From the NCBI RefSeq assembly GCF_016798245.1, contig NZ_JAEUZA010000002.1, positions 434,001 to 498,000 of the forward strand: DNA of 64,000 nucleotides. Reading direction: 5' to 3'. Position numbers and translations under genes: made by a program. The notes beneath the pieces were generated by a model. It saw nothing but the letters and a program-made list of their open reading frames with translations. It made no database searches and had not been told where the DNA came from. The stretch comes from Alkalicoccobacillus gibsonii (GTDB lineage Bacteria > Bacillota > Bacilli > Bacillales > Bacillaceae_D). Each line of letters begins with the position of its first letter. Positions within the stretch are counted from its first letter, which is position 1. Below, one piece after another: positions 24,526 through 32,165 of the stretch.

Positions 24526-25359
24526 CTATGGCGTAAGACAACGCACGTGGCGCTCTGTCACCCGTTTAAGCTGTTGTTCAAATACTCGCTGTTCGTCTTC
24601 GTTTGGTTCTGAAGGATTAATCGTTGCTCCTAGTTGCTCCATCGCGTGAAGAGCAAGGCCAAGGACACCAGGCACAGTGAGCGCCTCACCAGTTAGTTCC
24701 TCAAGAGAGGCCATTGTCTCAGGACGAATCTCTGGAACCTCATAGCGAGCCTCTCCGTCTTTTAACGCCTCTTCATAGAATTGCCTGATCACCTCAGCGC
24801 GATCAGAACCGCTTCCGGTTACACACAGATAGATCTGTACGGCAACTCCACCCCTAGTCCGCCTTTGTGAGATACCTGCAAACTTTTGATTGTTGATACT
24901 AAGATCGTAACTGCCTGGGCAATACGATCCAACAATCTCGCGCGCCTCTATTTTTTCACGAAATGCTGGAAACATCGATCGAATGAGCTCAACCATCAAG
25001 TCGTACCCTGCATTAATCGACCAGCCCTTACTCTCCTGAAAAATGAGTGATAGGTTAAGCACTCCCTCGTCCAACATAACAGCAAGCCCACCAGAGTTTC
25101 TTACGATCGCTCGATATTCTGGAGCGAGAAAGTGAATGCCTTCTTGAATATATGGAAGCCTTGAATCTTGAGTTCCTAACACAACGGTATCGTGGTGTAT
25201 CCATGCCCTGAACGCTGCGCTCCCGTTGTCTCCCACTGACTGACATAACATGTCGTCAAATGCAAAGGATTGAAGCGCTATATAGTCTGAACCATTTTTT
25301 GTATGATCAAAATATCGCCAGGTTTTGACAAAATCCTGCTGATTTCTGACTGAATTCAT
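24526..25359 (-). CDS. lipL: Octanoyl-[GcvH]:protein N-octanoyltransferase LipL
   Basis: A 277-residue amidotransferase of the LplA/LipB fold that moves octanoyl groups from GcvH to the E2 subunits of 2-oxoacid dehydrogenases during lipoate synthesis. The active-site Cys is in GSYCPGSYDL (residue 147) and the conserved Lys in NNQKFAGISQRR (residue 159), equivalent to Cys150 and Lys162 of B. subtilis LipL. The RNSGGLAVMLDEGVLN block near residue 87 is the usual substrate-binding loop. The stop codon abuts the shared terminator with pta. Confidence 0.93.
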   Translation of the reverse strand: MNSVRNQQDFVKTWRYFDHTKNGSDYIALQSFAFDDMLCQSVGDNGSAAFRAWIHHDTVVLGTQDSRLPYIQEGIHFLAPEYRAIVRNSGGLAVMLDEGVLNLSLIFQESKGWSINAGYDLMVELIRSMFPAFREKIEAREIVGSYCPGSYDLSINNQKFAGISQRRTRGGVAVQIYLCVTGSGSDRAEVIRQFYEEALKDGEARYEVPEIRPETMASLEELTGEALTVPGVLGLALHAMEQLGATINPSEPNEDEQRVFEQQLKRVTERHVRCLTP

Positions 25360-25449
25360 AAAAAATTTCTCCCTTTTTCTTAACGGTCATTAGCCTATTA
25401 TACCATGTTCTAAAGTCTCCATCACAGGAGAGATAGGCATTATTTTACA

Positions 25450-25479
25450 TTGATTGACTGTTAAGGTGTGTTATACAAT
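25450..25479 (+). promoter_or_regulatory. Probable promoter of the dicarboxylate symporter gene
   Basis: TTGATT (25450-25455), 18-bp spacer and TACAAT (25474-25479) resemble a sigma-A promoter about 110 bp before the gene. Confidence 0.45.
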
Positions 25480-25589
25480 GGCAACTATCTTTTTAAAAGT
25501 CGATTGATGAATCAAATGGAAAAATGTTTCATTTTATTTAAAAGAGGGTATCAATGAATAATCTATTCATTGGTGAAGGGAGAAACGAT

Positions 25590-26837
25590 ATGAACTTAAC
25601 GGTAAAAATACTGATCGGACTTGTAGTCGGTGCGGTAACTGGTATTATCTTTAATCTTTTTGCACCGGATGCTTTTCAATATGTAAATACATATTTTTTC
25701 GATCCAGTTGGTACGATTTTTCTTAACTTAATTATGATGATTGTGGTGCCATTAGTATTCTTCTCTATTGCGCTTGGAGCGGCTGGAATGGGCGACCCAA
25801 AGAAGCTGGGGAGAATTGGTGGGAAAACCGTTGGATTCTTCTTAATTACTACAGCGATTGCATTAGCAATCGGCTTATCTATTGCATTAATTGTACAACC
25901 GGGAGACGAGGGTTTACTTGGTCAAGGGGATGAGAGCTATTCAGCAGAGGAAGCCCCACCAATAATGGAGACGATCACAAATATTATTCCATCTAATCCT
26001 ATTGAAGCAATGGCTTCTGGAGAGATGCTTCAAATCATCGCATTTTCGTTATTTGTGGGGATTGCCCTTGCGATCTTAGGAGATAAGGTGAAAGGTGTAA
26101 CCAAGCTGTTTGAACAAGGAAATGAAATCATGATGTACCTTGTTGGAGTCATTATGAAGGTTGCTCCATACGGCGCAGGTGCACTTATTGCCTCTGCATT
26201 AGGAGATGCAGGAATTGGTGCGATGAGATCACTCGGTATGTATATGCTTTGTGTAATTGGCGCTCTAATTATTCATAGCATTGTGACATACGGAGGAGCA
26301 GTAGCGGTCTTCGGTAAGATGAACCCTGTTAAATTTTACAAAGGATTCTTCCCAGCGATTGCGATGGGATTCAGCTTATCTAGTAGTAACGGGACGCTGC
26401 CATTATCTATGAAATCTGCACAAGAAAATCTAGGTGTATCTAAGCAGGTATCAAGCTTTGTGCAACCGCTTGGAGCGACTATTAACATGGATGGAACAGC
26501 GATTATGCAGGCAATTGCGACTGTCTTTATTGCCCAAGTTTATGGAATTACTCTAGGAGTGCCTGACTTATTAACAATCGTGTTAACAGCCACTTTAGCA
26601 AGTATCGGTACAGCAGGAGTACCTGGTGTAGGAATGATCATGCTAGCGATGGTCTTAACGTCTGTTGGTCTTCCACCAGAAGGTATCGCTCTTGTTATTG
26701 GGGTTGACCGTATTCTAGATATGATGAGAACGTCGGTTAACATTACTGGTGATGCTGTATGTGCTGTAATCGTGGATCATGGTGAACGCAAAAATGGTCA
26801 CATTGACGAAGATGAAGAGATGCAAGCTACCTCTTAA
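25590..26837 (+). CDS. Dicarboxylate/amino acid:cation symporter (DAACS family)
   Basis: A 415-residue transporter of the GltP/GltT/DctP family with eight membrane helices and two re-entrant loops. Signature pieces are the serine-rich loop GFSLSSSNGTLPLSM near residue 265, the ATINMDGTAIMQAIA helix near 300 and the NITGDAVCAVIVDH segment near 385, which bind substrate and Na+. Likely substrates are glutamate, aspartate or C4-dicarboxylates. Two starts are possible: ATG 25554 (AGAGGG 5 bp upstream) adds 12 residues; ATG 25590 has GAAGGGAG and gives the usual N-terminus, so I used it. Single-gene unit with its own terminator. Confidence 0.92.
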   Translation: MNLTVKILIGLVVGAVTGIIFNLFAPDAFQYVNTYFFDPVGTIFLNLIMMIVVPLVFFSIALGAAGMGDPKKLGRIGGKTVGFFLITTAIALAIGLSIALIVQPGDEGLLGQGDESYSAEEAPPIMETITNIIPSNPIEAMASGEMLQIIAFSLFVGIALAILGDKVKGVTKLFEQGNEIMMYLVGVIMKVAPYGAGALIASALGDAGIGAMRSLGMYMLCVIGALIIHSIVTYGGAVAVFGKMNPVKFYKGFFPAIAMGFSLSSSNGTLPLSMKSAQENLGVSKQVSSFVQPLGATINMDGTAIMQAIATVFIAQVYGITLGVPDLLTIVLTATLASIGTAGVPGVGMIMLAMVLTSVGLPPEGIALVIGVDRILDMMRTSVNITGDAVCAVIVDHGERKNGHIDEDEEMQATS

Positions 26838-26847
26838 GAACATGAAT

Positions 26848-26885
26848 AAAAACCAAGACAATTGTTAGATGTTGTCTTGGTTTTT
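26848..26885 (+). terminator. Terminator of the symporter gene
   Basis: A hairpin with AAAACCAAGACAA paired to TTGTCTTGGTTTT ends in a T run. Confidence 0.9.
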
Positions 26886-26951
26886 CATTTCATGATCGCC
26901 CTTGCTCATGTATAATAAATCTATTATCGACATAAATGGAGAGAAACGGCC

Positions 26952-28256
26952 ATGACAGAATCGTATCAGGGTATGCTTGATGAAGAGAAGGTATTTAAAG
27001 ATCCTGTTCACAGATATATACATGTGCGGGATAAGGTCATTTGGGCATTAATCGGAACAAAAGAATTTCAGCGTCTTAGACGTGTACGGCAACTTGGGAC
27101 AAGCTATATGACCTTTCACGGGGCGGAGCATACTCGTTTCACACATTCGCTTGGCGTTTATGAGATCACCCGAAGAATGATTAATGTCTTTCAAGGGCGT
27201 CCTCATTGGAACGAAGAGGACAGGCTTTTAGCTCTAGCTGCCGCATTACTACATGATATTGGTCATGGTCCTTTTTCTCATTCGTTTGAAAAAGTGTTCC
27301 ACTCTGATCATGAGGAATGGACAAGAGCGATTATCCTTGGTGATACAGAGGTTAATGAAGTGTTAACGTCAGTAAGTCCGACATTCGCAAAAGATGTAGC
27401 AGAAGTGATCGAGAAAACTTCACCGAACAAGCTTGTGACCAGTATGATTTCAAGTCAGATTGATGCGGATCGGATGGATTACTTGCAGCGAGATGCGTAT
27501 AACATTGGTGTAAGCTATGGTCATTTTGATATGGAGCGGATCTTGCGGGTCATGAGACCTACAGAGGATCAAGTGGTGATCAAACAAAGTGGTATGCATG
27601 CCGTAGAAGACTACATCATGAGCCGCTACCAGATGTATTGGCAGGTCTATTTTCACCCTGTAACACGAAGTGCAGAAGTGATTTTAAGTAAGATCTTTCA
27701 ACGGGCAAAATGGCTGTATAAACAGGGCTATGAGTTTAGCCAGGCCCCTGTACACTTATTTTCCTTCTTTGATGGTAAACCTACATTAAAGGACTATTTG
27801 CGTCTTGACGAAGCGGTTGTTCTCTACTATTTTCAAATATGGCAAGAAGAGCAGGATGAGATTTTGAAGGATCTTTGTGTCAGGTTCATGAATCGTCGGT
27901 TGTTTAAATACGTGGAAGTGAATCCAAACATTCAAATGGGGGATTGGGCACGACTGCGTGAACTTTTTGCAACAGCTGGACTTGATCCAGACTATTACTT
28001 AGTAGTGGATTCTTCATCAGACCTACCGTATGACTTTTATCGTCCTGGGGAAGAAGAGGAACGAGTACCCATTCATCTCATTCTACCAAACGGGAAGCTA
28101 AGAGAGCTATCCAGACAATCGGATGTAGTTGAATCCATCTCCGGAAAAAAACGAACGGACCATAAGCTCTATTATCCTGGGGATTGGCTTGAAGCAATGG
28201 ACGAGTTTGAAGAAGAAAAGAGAGAGATACACATGCTGTTAAACAAAGAAGGGTGA
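26952..28256 (+). CDS. ywfO: HD-domain phosphohydrolase (YwfO)
   Basis: A 434-residue cytoplasmic protein with an N-terminal HD metal-dependent phosphohydrolase domain. Motifs: GAEHTRFTHSLGVYE near residue 55, LLHDIGHGPFSHSFE near 95 (the HD pair) and SSQIDADRMDYLQRD near 165 (second Asp). It resembles dNTP triphosphohydrolases such as YwfO, for which (d)NTPase activity is expected. The C-terminal half is an alpha-helical regulatory region. It is followed 15 bp later by ywgA, probably one transcript. Confidence 0.9.
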   Translation: MTESYQGMLDEEKVFKDPVHRYIHVRDKVIWALIGTKEFQRLRRVRQLGTSYMTFHGAEHTRFTHSLGVYEITRRMINVFQGRPHWNEEDRLLALAAALLHDIGHGPFSHSFEKVFHSDHEEWTRAIILGDTEVNEVLTSVSPTFAKDVAEVIEKTSPNKLVTSMISSQIDADRMDYLQRDAYNIGVSYGHFDMERILRVMRPTEDQVVIKQSGMHAVEDYIMSRYQMYWQVYFHPVTRSAEVILSKIFQRAKWLYKQGYEFSQAPVHLFSFFDGKPTLKDYLRLDEAVVLYYFQIWQEEQDEILKDLCVRFMNRRLFKYVEVNPNIQMGDWARLRELFATAGLDPDYYLVVDSSSDLPYDFYRPGEEEERVPIHLILPNGKLRELSRQSDVVESISGKKRTDHKLYYPGDWLEAMDEFEEEKREIHMLLNKEG

Positions 28257-28271
28257 AGGAGTTGCACATAC

Positions 28272-28775
28272 ATGCTGGATGAACATGCGAAGCTCATGAC
28301 ATTTTTCTCACAAGCAGGGGAAGTGGTCGGCCGTAAGAAGCTACAAAAGATGATTTACATAGAGAAGAAGCTGAGTCTACCGTTTAGGGAACGGTATACG
28401 TTTCATGTCTACGGACCGTACTCAGAGGAGCTAAGTCTTCGGGTAGAAGAATTAACGAACCTTGGATTACTTGATGAGGTGCGAGAAGACAAGGGACATT
28501 ATTATCAGTACCGCTATCGTTTGTCTGAAGAAGGGACTCAATTTCTTTCGTTATCTACAATTGATATGCCCGATGCGACACCTGTTACGACAAGCTTAAA
28601 TGAGCAAAGCTCAAGGTTCCTAGAGCTTTTATCAACGCTGTTGTATTTTGATCATCTAGAAGGCGAAGAGCTTAAGCAGAAGGTGATCTCTGTGAAACCA
28701 AAACAAAAATTCACGGATGAGGAATTTGAAAAAGCGATCGATTATAAACAACAATTGGAGAAGCTGGTTCAATAA
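28272..28775 (+). CDS. ywgA: YwgA family protein
   Basis: A 167-residue soluble protein. The first 100 residues have a winged-helix-like pattern (GRKKLQKMIYIEKKLSLPF and FHVYGPYSEELSLRVEEL), typical of YwgA proteins of Bacillales. This part recalls the Panacea/SocA-type fold. No catalytic residues are known. It directly follows ywfO, the same order as in B. subtilis. Function is unknown; regulation of the neighbouring phosphohydrolase is possible but unsupported. Confidence 0.8.
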   Translation: MLDEHAKLMTFFSQAGEVVGRKKLQKMIYIEKKLSLPFRERYTFHVYGPYSEELSLRVEELTNLGLLDEVREDKGHYYQYRYRLSEEGTQFLSLSTIDMPDATPVTTSLNEQSSRFLELLSTLLYFDHLEGEELKQKVISVKPKQKFTDEEFEKAIDYKQQLEKLVQ

Positions 28776-28884
28776 AAGGAGACTGACATAATCTCACATG
28801 TTTTTTAGCAGCTTTACGATGTCAACGCGTGTCATCTTTTTATATAGTAAAAGTAGACTTTTGACAACGTGAAGGGTGAGACCC

Positions 28885-29061
28885 ATGAAGTTCTTCAGTT
28901 TTGTTGTGTTGTTTTGGGTATTGTTTGGTGCTGGTATCCCGCTAATGCTTTGGCTTACGATTGAAAAGCCAAGTGCAGGGTATACAATGTTTGTTATTAT
29001 TTTCGTGGTGTGGTTCTGTTCCCACCATTATATAAAAAGAGATAAAAAGAAGGTCACCTGA
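28885..29061 (+). CDS. Small membrane protein, 58 residues
   Basis: Two hydrophobic segments (about residues 5-23 and 31-48) followed by a basic KRDKKKV tail, predicted to face the cytosol. Start ATG 28885 follows AAGGGTGAG; an in-frame GTG at 28876 lies within that site. The stop codon lies inside the stem of the downstream bidirectional terminator. I do not recognise the family. Confidence 0.65.
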   Translation: MKFFSFVVLFWVLFGAGIPLMLWLTIEKPSAGYTMFVIIFVVWFCSHHYIKRDKKKVT

Positions 29062-29085
29062 TGGAAGTCAGGGGACCTTCTTTTT
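29046..29085. terminator. Bidirectional terminator overlapping the small membrane gene's stop
   Basis: AAGAAGGTCACCTG (29047-29060) pairs with CAGGGGACCTTCTT (29069-29082) except for one mismatch, with A and T runs outside. It serves both the + strand small gene and the - strand tautomerase gene. Confidence 0.85.
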
Positions 29086-29087
29086 GC

Positions 29088-29279
29088 TTATTGATCTGCA
29101 ATCGCTGGACGTTTCCCAGCTTTTCCATAGTGCTCATGCTTCATCTCTTCAATGATGACTGTTACGTTTTCTGGAGGTGCATCGACTGTCTCTACAACTG
29201 CGCTTGTCACCTGTTCAATCAGTTCGCGCTTTTGATCATCATTACGACCTTCTAGCATTTTAACCGTTACAATTGGCAT
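29088..29279 (-). CDS. 4-oxalocrotonate tautomerase family protein
   Basis: A 63-residue member of the tautomerase superfamily. After removal of Met, Pro1 (MPIVTV) would be the catalytic base, and the later Arg-rich helix (GRNDDQKRELIEQVT) and VIIEEM strand are typical. B. subtilis YwhB in the same region is the likely orthologue. These proteins form hexamers and isomerise 2-hydroxymuconate-like compounds in vitro; the cellular substrate in Bacillus is not known. GGAGGATT precedes the ATG. Confidence 0.88.
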   Translation of the reverse strand: MPIVTVKMLEGRNDDQKRELIEQVTSAVVETVDAPPENVTVIIEEMKHEHYGKAGKRPAIADQ

Positions 29280-29325
29280 GTCTAATCCTCCTTCTCCTCA
29301 ACTGCCTCTAGTATAGCAGATGACC

Positions 29326-29994
29326 TTATGATTCAAAATCAACAAGTTCCGGATAAAGAGTCGTATCGATCAATTCTGCTTCAAGCACGTATCGATCAGG
29401 AGCAGCACCGACAAAGTCGAAGGGATAACAAGTAGTGAGAGTAAGCTGCGCATCCTCAGTAGATACAATCACTGTGCGATCATCCTCGTCCACAATACGT
29501 TCTCTGAAGATCTTATACGTATATTCACCGATTCGTGTGCGGACAATTAATGTATCGCCTTCTCCAACCTCACCAAGCTTTCGAAAGACGGTATCACGAT
29601 GTCCGGACAAAACAGAGTTATCGGGATCACCAGGAAGTACGCTCTGTGCAAAATGACCGACACCCTGGTCAAGCTCGTTATCTTCCGTTCCATGATAGAT
29701 AGGGAGAGTAGCGTTTAGAACAGGAATTTCAATTTCGCCCATGAGTTCACCTTGCTCCGGCCACCAATCAATTGGTTCAGCCGGTTCGTCTACAGGTTCC
29801 TCAGTAGAAGGTTTTTCCTCCTTGGGCGCTTCAGCACTAACCACTTGATCGGTTTTAAACAAGAAATATCCTTTTGCAAACTTGTATGCATTCGTAGTTG
29901 AAAACCATAAACCAAAGACAACAAGAGCCGCAGTTAAAAAAAGAAGGATGAAACGCTTGTTAGAGCGTTTCGTCCTATTTACGTGTCTACTCAT
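29326..29994 (-). CDS. Class D sortase
   Basis: A 222-residue transpeptidase with an N-terminal signal/anchor helix (about 14-35), a Glu/Pro-rich linker (about 50-75) and the sortase barrel. The catalytic His is in SVLSGHRDT near residue 131, the Cys in LTLTTCYPFD near 190 and the Arg in PDRYVLE near 203. It should cleave an LPXTA-type signal and attach the protein to the cell wall. The gene overlaps the 3' end of its probable substrate gene by 4 bp, a dedicated sortase-substrate pair. Confidence 0.92.
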   Translation of the reverse strand: MSRHVNRTKRSNKRFILLFLTAALVVFGLWFSTTNAYKFAKGYFLFKTDQVVSAEAPKEEKPSTEEPVDEPAEPIDWWPEQGELMGEIEIPVLNATLPIYHGTEDNELDQGVGHFAQSVLPGDPDNSVLSGHRDTVFRKLGEVGEGDTLIVRTRIGEYTYKIFRERIVDEDDRTVIVSTEDAQLTLTTCYPFDFVGAAPDRYVLEAELIDTTLYPELVDFES

Positions 29995-31169
29995 GATGCC
30001 ATTTTAAAGCGACGGAATAAGATGAATCCAACTAATGTCATTCCAAGACCAATGAACGTGTACAGCGGATAATCAGTCGCAGTCTTAGGCATTTTTGCAC
30101 CATCTACGGTTTTAGTTACTTTCTTAGAAGGCGTATTGTCTTTTTTAGGCTCGCTTTGCTTTGCAGGAGCCGTTTTGTTTTCCTTCGCTACCTTTTCCTC
30201 TTTTTCAGCTTTTGTTTTAGCAGGTGCAGCAGGGGTAGGAGCGGGTTTGTTTTCAGTTGTCGGTTTGTTTTCTACGACATCTTCTACGATTGCGCCAGTG
30301 TCACCTATATCTTCTCCAACCTTACCAAGTGTGTTGCCGTTAAAGAGTTCTGCTGTAATGATAAAATCAGCTAGCTTATTTCCTTCAAGATCATAGAGTA
30401 CAACAAGTAAATCGTATCCTTTAAGCTCAGTTAGTTTTAATAAATCAGCGAAGCTAATTGGCTTTTGTTCACCTGGTTTTGCTAAATAAAACTCAGGGTT
30501 TATCTGTAAGACTTTAATCAACTCATTACCAATGGCAAATAGCTCGGCAATCTCTTCTGCGGTTAACTCTGCAGAAGATTCAAAATCACCGAAAGCTTCC
30601 ATACGCTCAGCAAGAGCTAACAATTGGTCAACTGCTTCAGGATTTTGTTCAACAACTTTAATCAAATGCTCGAATAATGCTTCTAACTCTTTATCGGATA
30701 GACCAATCTCGTCAAAAAGACCATCGAATGAAATCTCTTCCCATTCTTCTTCCTCTGTCCATTCTTCGTCCCAATCAAAGTCCCATTCGTAATGATCCCA
30801 TAAATAGTATTCTAGTTCCTCGTTGAATGTGAAATCACTAATTACCTTATTATTCTCAGATAAAAGCGCTACTAATTCATCGTATGTAATTTCAAAGTAG
30901 TCCAAAATGTATTCAAGATAAGGGGTTCCATCGGAGTCTTCACCATCTAAAACCCAAATAAACCAGTCTAAATCATCTATAGTCTCAAATTCATCAACTG
31001 ATGATTCGAAAAACTCTGATAGATAGTAATCAAGTTGTTCCCGCGTAATATTTTTCTCTACTAACAGTCCTTCTAACTCTTCATCCGTTACTGCAGCAAA
31101 TCCAACTGATGGTACCGCCAAGAATAATAGTGCAATCACTAAAAACATCGATACAAAACGTTTCATCAT
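29991..31169 (-). CDS. Processed acidic surface protein with LPXTA-like sorting signal
   Basis: A 392-residue exported protein: a signal peptide (cleavage near residue 25), then a very acidic body with many Asp, Glu and Trp residues (two regions rich in EEEWEE and DFDWDEE), a Pro/Ala/Lys-rich wall-spanning stretch (about 290-350), and a C-terminal sorting signal MPKTA near residue 361, a hydrophobic helix and a basic tail ending KMAS. This matches the known family of acidic LPXTA proteins that occur beside their own class D sortase; here the first position of the motif is Met instead of Leu. Surface location is likely; function is unknown. Confidence 0.88.
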   Translation of the reverse strand: MMKRFVSMFLVIALLFLAVPSVGFAAVTDEELEGLLVEKNITREQLDYYLSEFFESSVDEFETIDDLDWFIWVLDGEDSDGTPYLEYILDYFEITYDELVALLSENNKVISDFTFNEELEYYLWDHYEWDFDWDEEWTEEEEWEEISFDGLFDEIGLSDKELEALFEHLIKVVEQNPEAVDQLLALAERMEAFGDFESSAELTAEEIAELFAIGNELIKVLQINPEFYLAKPGEQKPISFADLLKLTELKGYDLLVVLYDLEGNKLADFIITAELFNGNTLGKVGEDIGDTGAIVEDVVENKPTTENKPAPTPAAPAKTKAEKEEKVAKENKTAPAKQSEPKKDNTPSKKVTKTVDGAKMPKTATDYPLYTFIGLGMTLVGFILFRRFKMAS

Positions 31170-31444
31170 TTTCCTCCCAAGGAAATATATTGATACTGCT
31201 GAAATGATTATAGTCTGATAGTCTTGAAATTTCCATATATTTTTTCATATTTTATAAATATTTTATATTATTTCTATTCAAGTCGTATATGCTTCTAATT
31301 ATTCGATATAACTCTTATATGCTCTTGTCATTGTTTAGAGGAACCTGTCGACATTTGCGCAAGTCTGGTGATAGTTCATTTGGGTTAGGGTATGTTAAAC
31401 TAAAGAAAAGACAAACGGCTGATTTACGAAAGGGGTTCGTTCAA

Positions 31445-31972
31445 ATGGATCTTTTAAATAATAAGAACTTAAAAAAGAAAACAGATGGTTTTACAATCTT
31501 AAGTGGGGACTCCACTGATGGTCATGGTGGGTATGGCGTTGGGACGTTAAACTTAGACAATATTACGCCTGTGTTTGTGGATCCAGCAGAGGAAGAAGTA
31601 TTTGTGGATCTAGGAGCGCTTCATGCACGATCTGCTGTAGAAAAGCGAATTAAATTCCTGAAGGAAAAAGATAAAGTGCCAAATGGTAAGCTGTATTGGC
31701 TGGTATGGGTGACGATCTCAACAAAAGAAGGTAAGCCCTATTACGGTGGTGTAGCTGGTTGTGAAATGCTAGTTGATACAGAGATTAGACGTGGTTACAA
31801 GAGCATGCCGGAGCATGTAAATAAGATGGATAAATCATTAAAAGGAAAAATTTTAGTGGATGACATGGACAAGAAATCCCGTGTACTCCTTGCAGAATTC
31901 CTTAAAAACCATAACGAAGACATGTGGAATCGCTCAGAAGAAGAGCTGCATGTGGCATTAGCAAAAGACTAA
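31445..31972 (+). CDS. ywhD: YwhD family protein
   Basis: A 175-residue cytoplasmic protein of the YwhD family. The strongly conserved block TDGHGGYGVGTLNLDN lies near residue 20 and LGALHARSAVEKRIKFL near 55. The start ATG 31445 is chosen because AAAGGGG lies upstream and the N-terminus then fits the family; a longer in-frame extension to 31289 has no binding site. The function is not known. Same neighbourhood (ywhB, ywhD, pbpG/ywhE) as in B. subtilis. Confidence 0.88.
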   Translation: MDLLNNKNLKKKTDGFTILSGDSTDGHGGYGVGTLNLDNITPVFVDPAEEEVFVDLGALHARSAVEKRIKFLKEKDKVPNGKLYWLVWVTISTKEGKPYYGGVAGCEMLVDTEIRRGYKSMPEHVNKMDKSLKGKILVDDMDKKSRVLLAEFLKNHNEDMWNRSEEELHVALAKD

Positions 31973-31974
31973 GG

Positions 31975-32004
31975 AAAAGGAGCTAGCGATAGCTCTTTTC
32001 TTTA
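31975..32004 (+). terminator. Weak terminator after ywhD
   Basis: AAAAGGAGCTA and TAGCTCTTTT pair with one bulged G around GCGA; the following T run is interrupted. Confidence 0.5.
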
Positions 32005-32021
32005 TGTGGGGGAGAGACGTT

Positions 32022-32102
32022 GTGAAGCGAAGGTATGTAGGGATCTTTATTTTAGGTGTGCTTGTTGGAGTGCTAGTGTTATCGCCGCTTCTTGGGAGAT
32101 AA
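32022..32102 (+). CDS. Putative 26-residue membrane microprotein
   Basis: A GTG-started ORF of 26 residues: basic start (MKRRYVG), one hydrophobic helix rich in Val, Leu and Gly, then PLLGR. A purine-rich site GGGGGAGAG lies 5-7 bp upstream. It stands between the weak ywhD terminator and a strong terminator at 32121. The single transmembrane helix with positive N-terminus is a common microprotein form. Chance ORF cannot be excluded. Confidence 0.5.
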   Translation: MKRRYVGIFILGVLVGVLVLSPLLGR

Positions 32103-32120
32103 GAAGTTGCTCAGCTATAT

Positions 32121-32162
32121 AGAAAATGCCTGCAGATATCTCATTGTCTGCAGGCATTTTCT
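32121..32162. terminator. Bidirectional terminator between ywhD region and pepF
   Basis: A perfect 16-bp stem (AGAAAATGCCTGCAGA with its complement) around a 10-base loop. Confidence 0.9.
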
Positions 32163-32165
32163 AAT

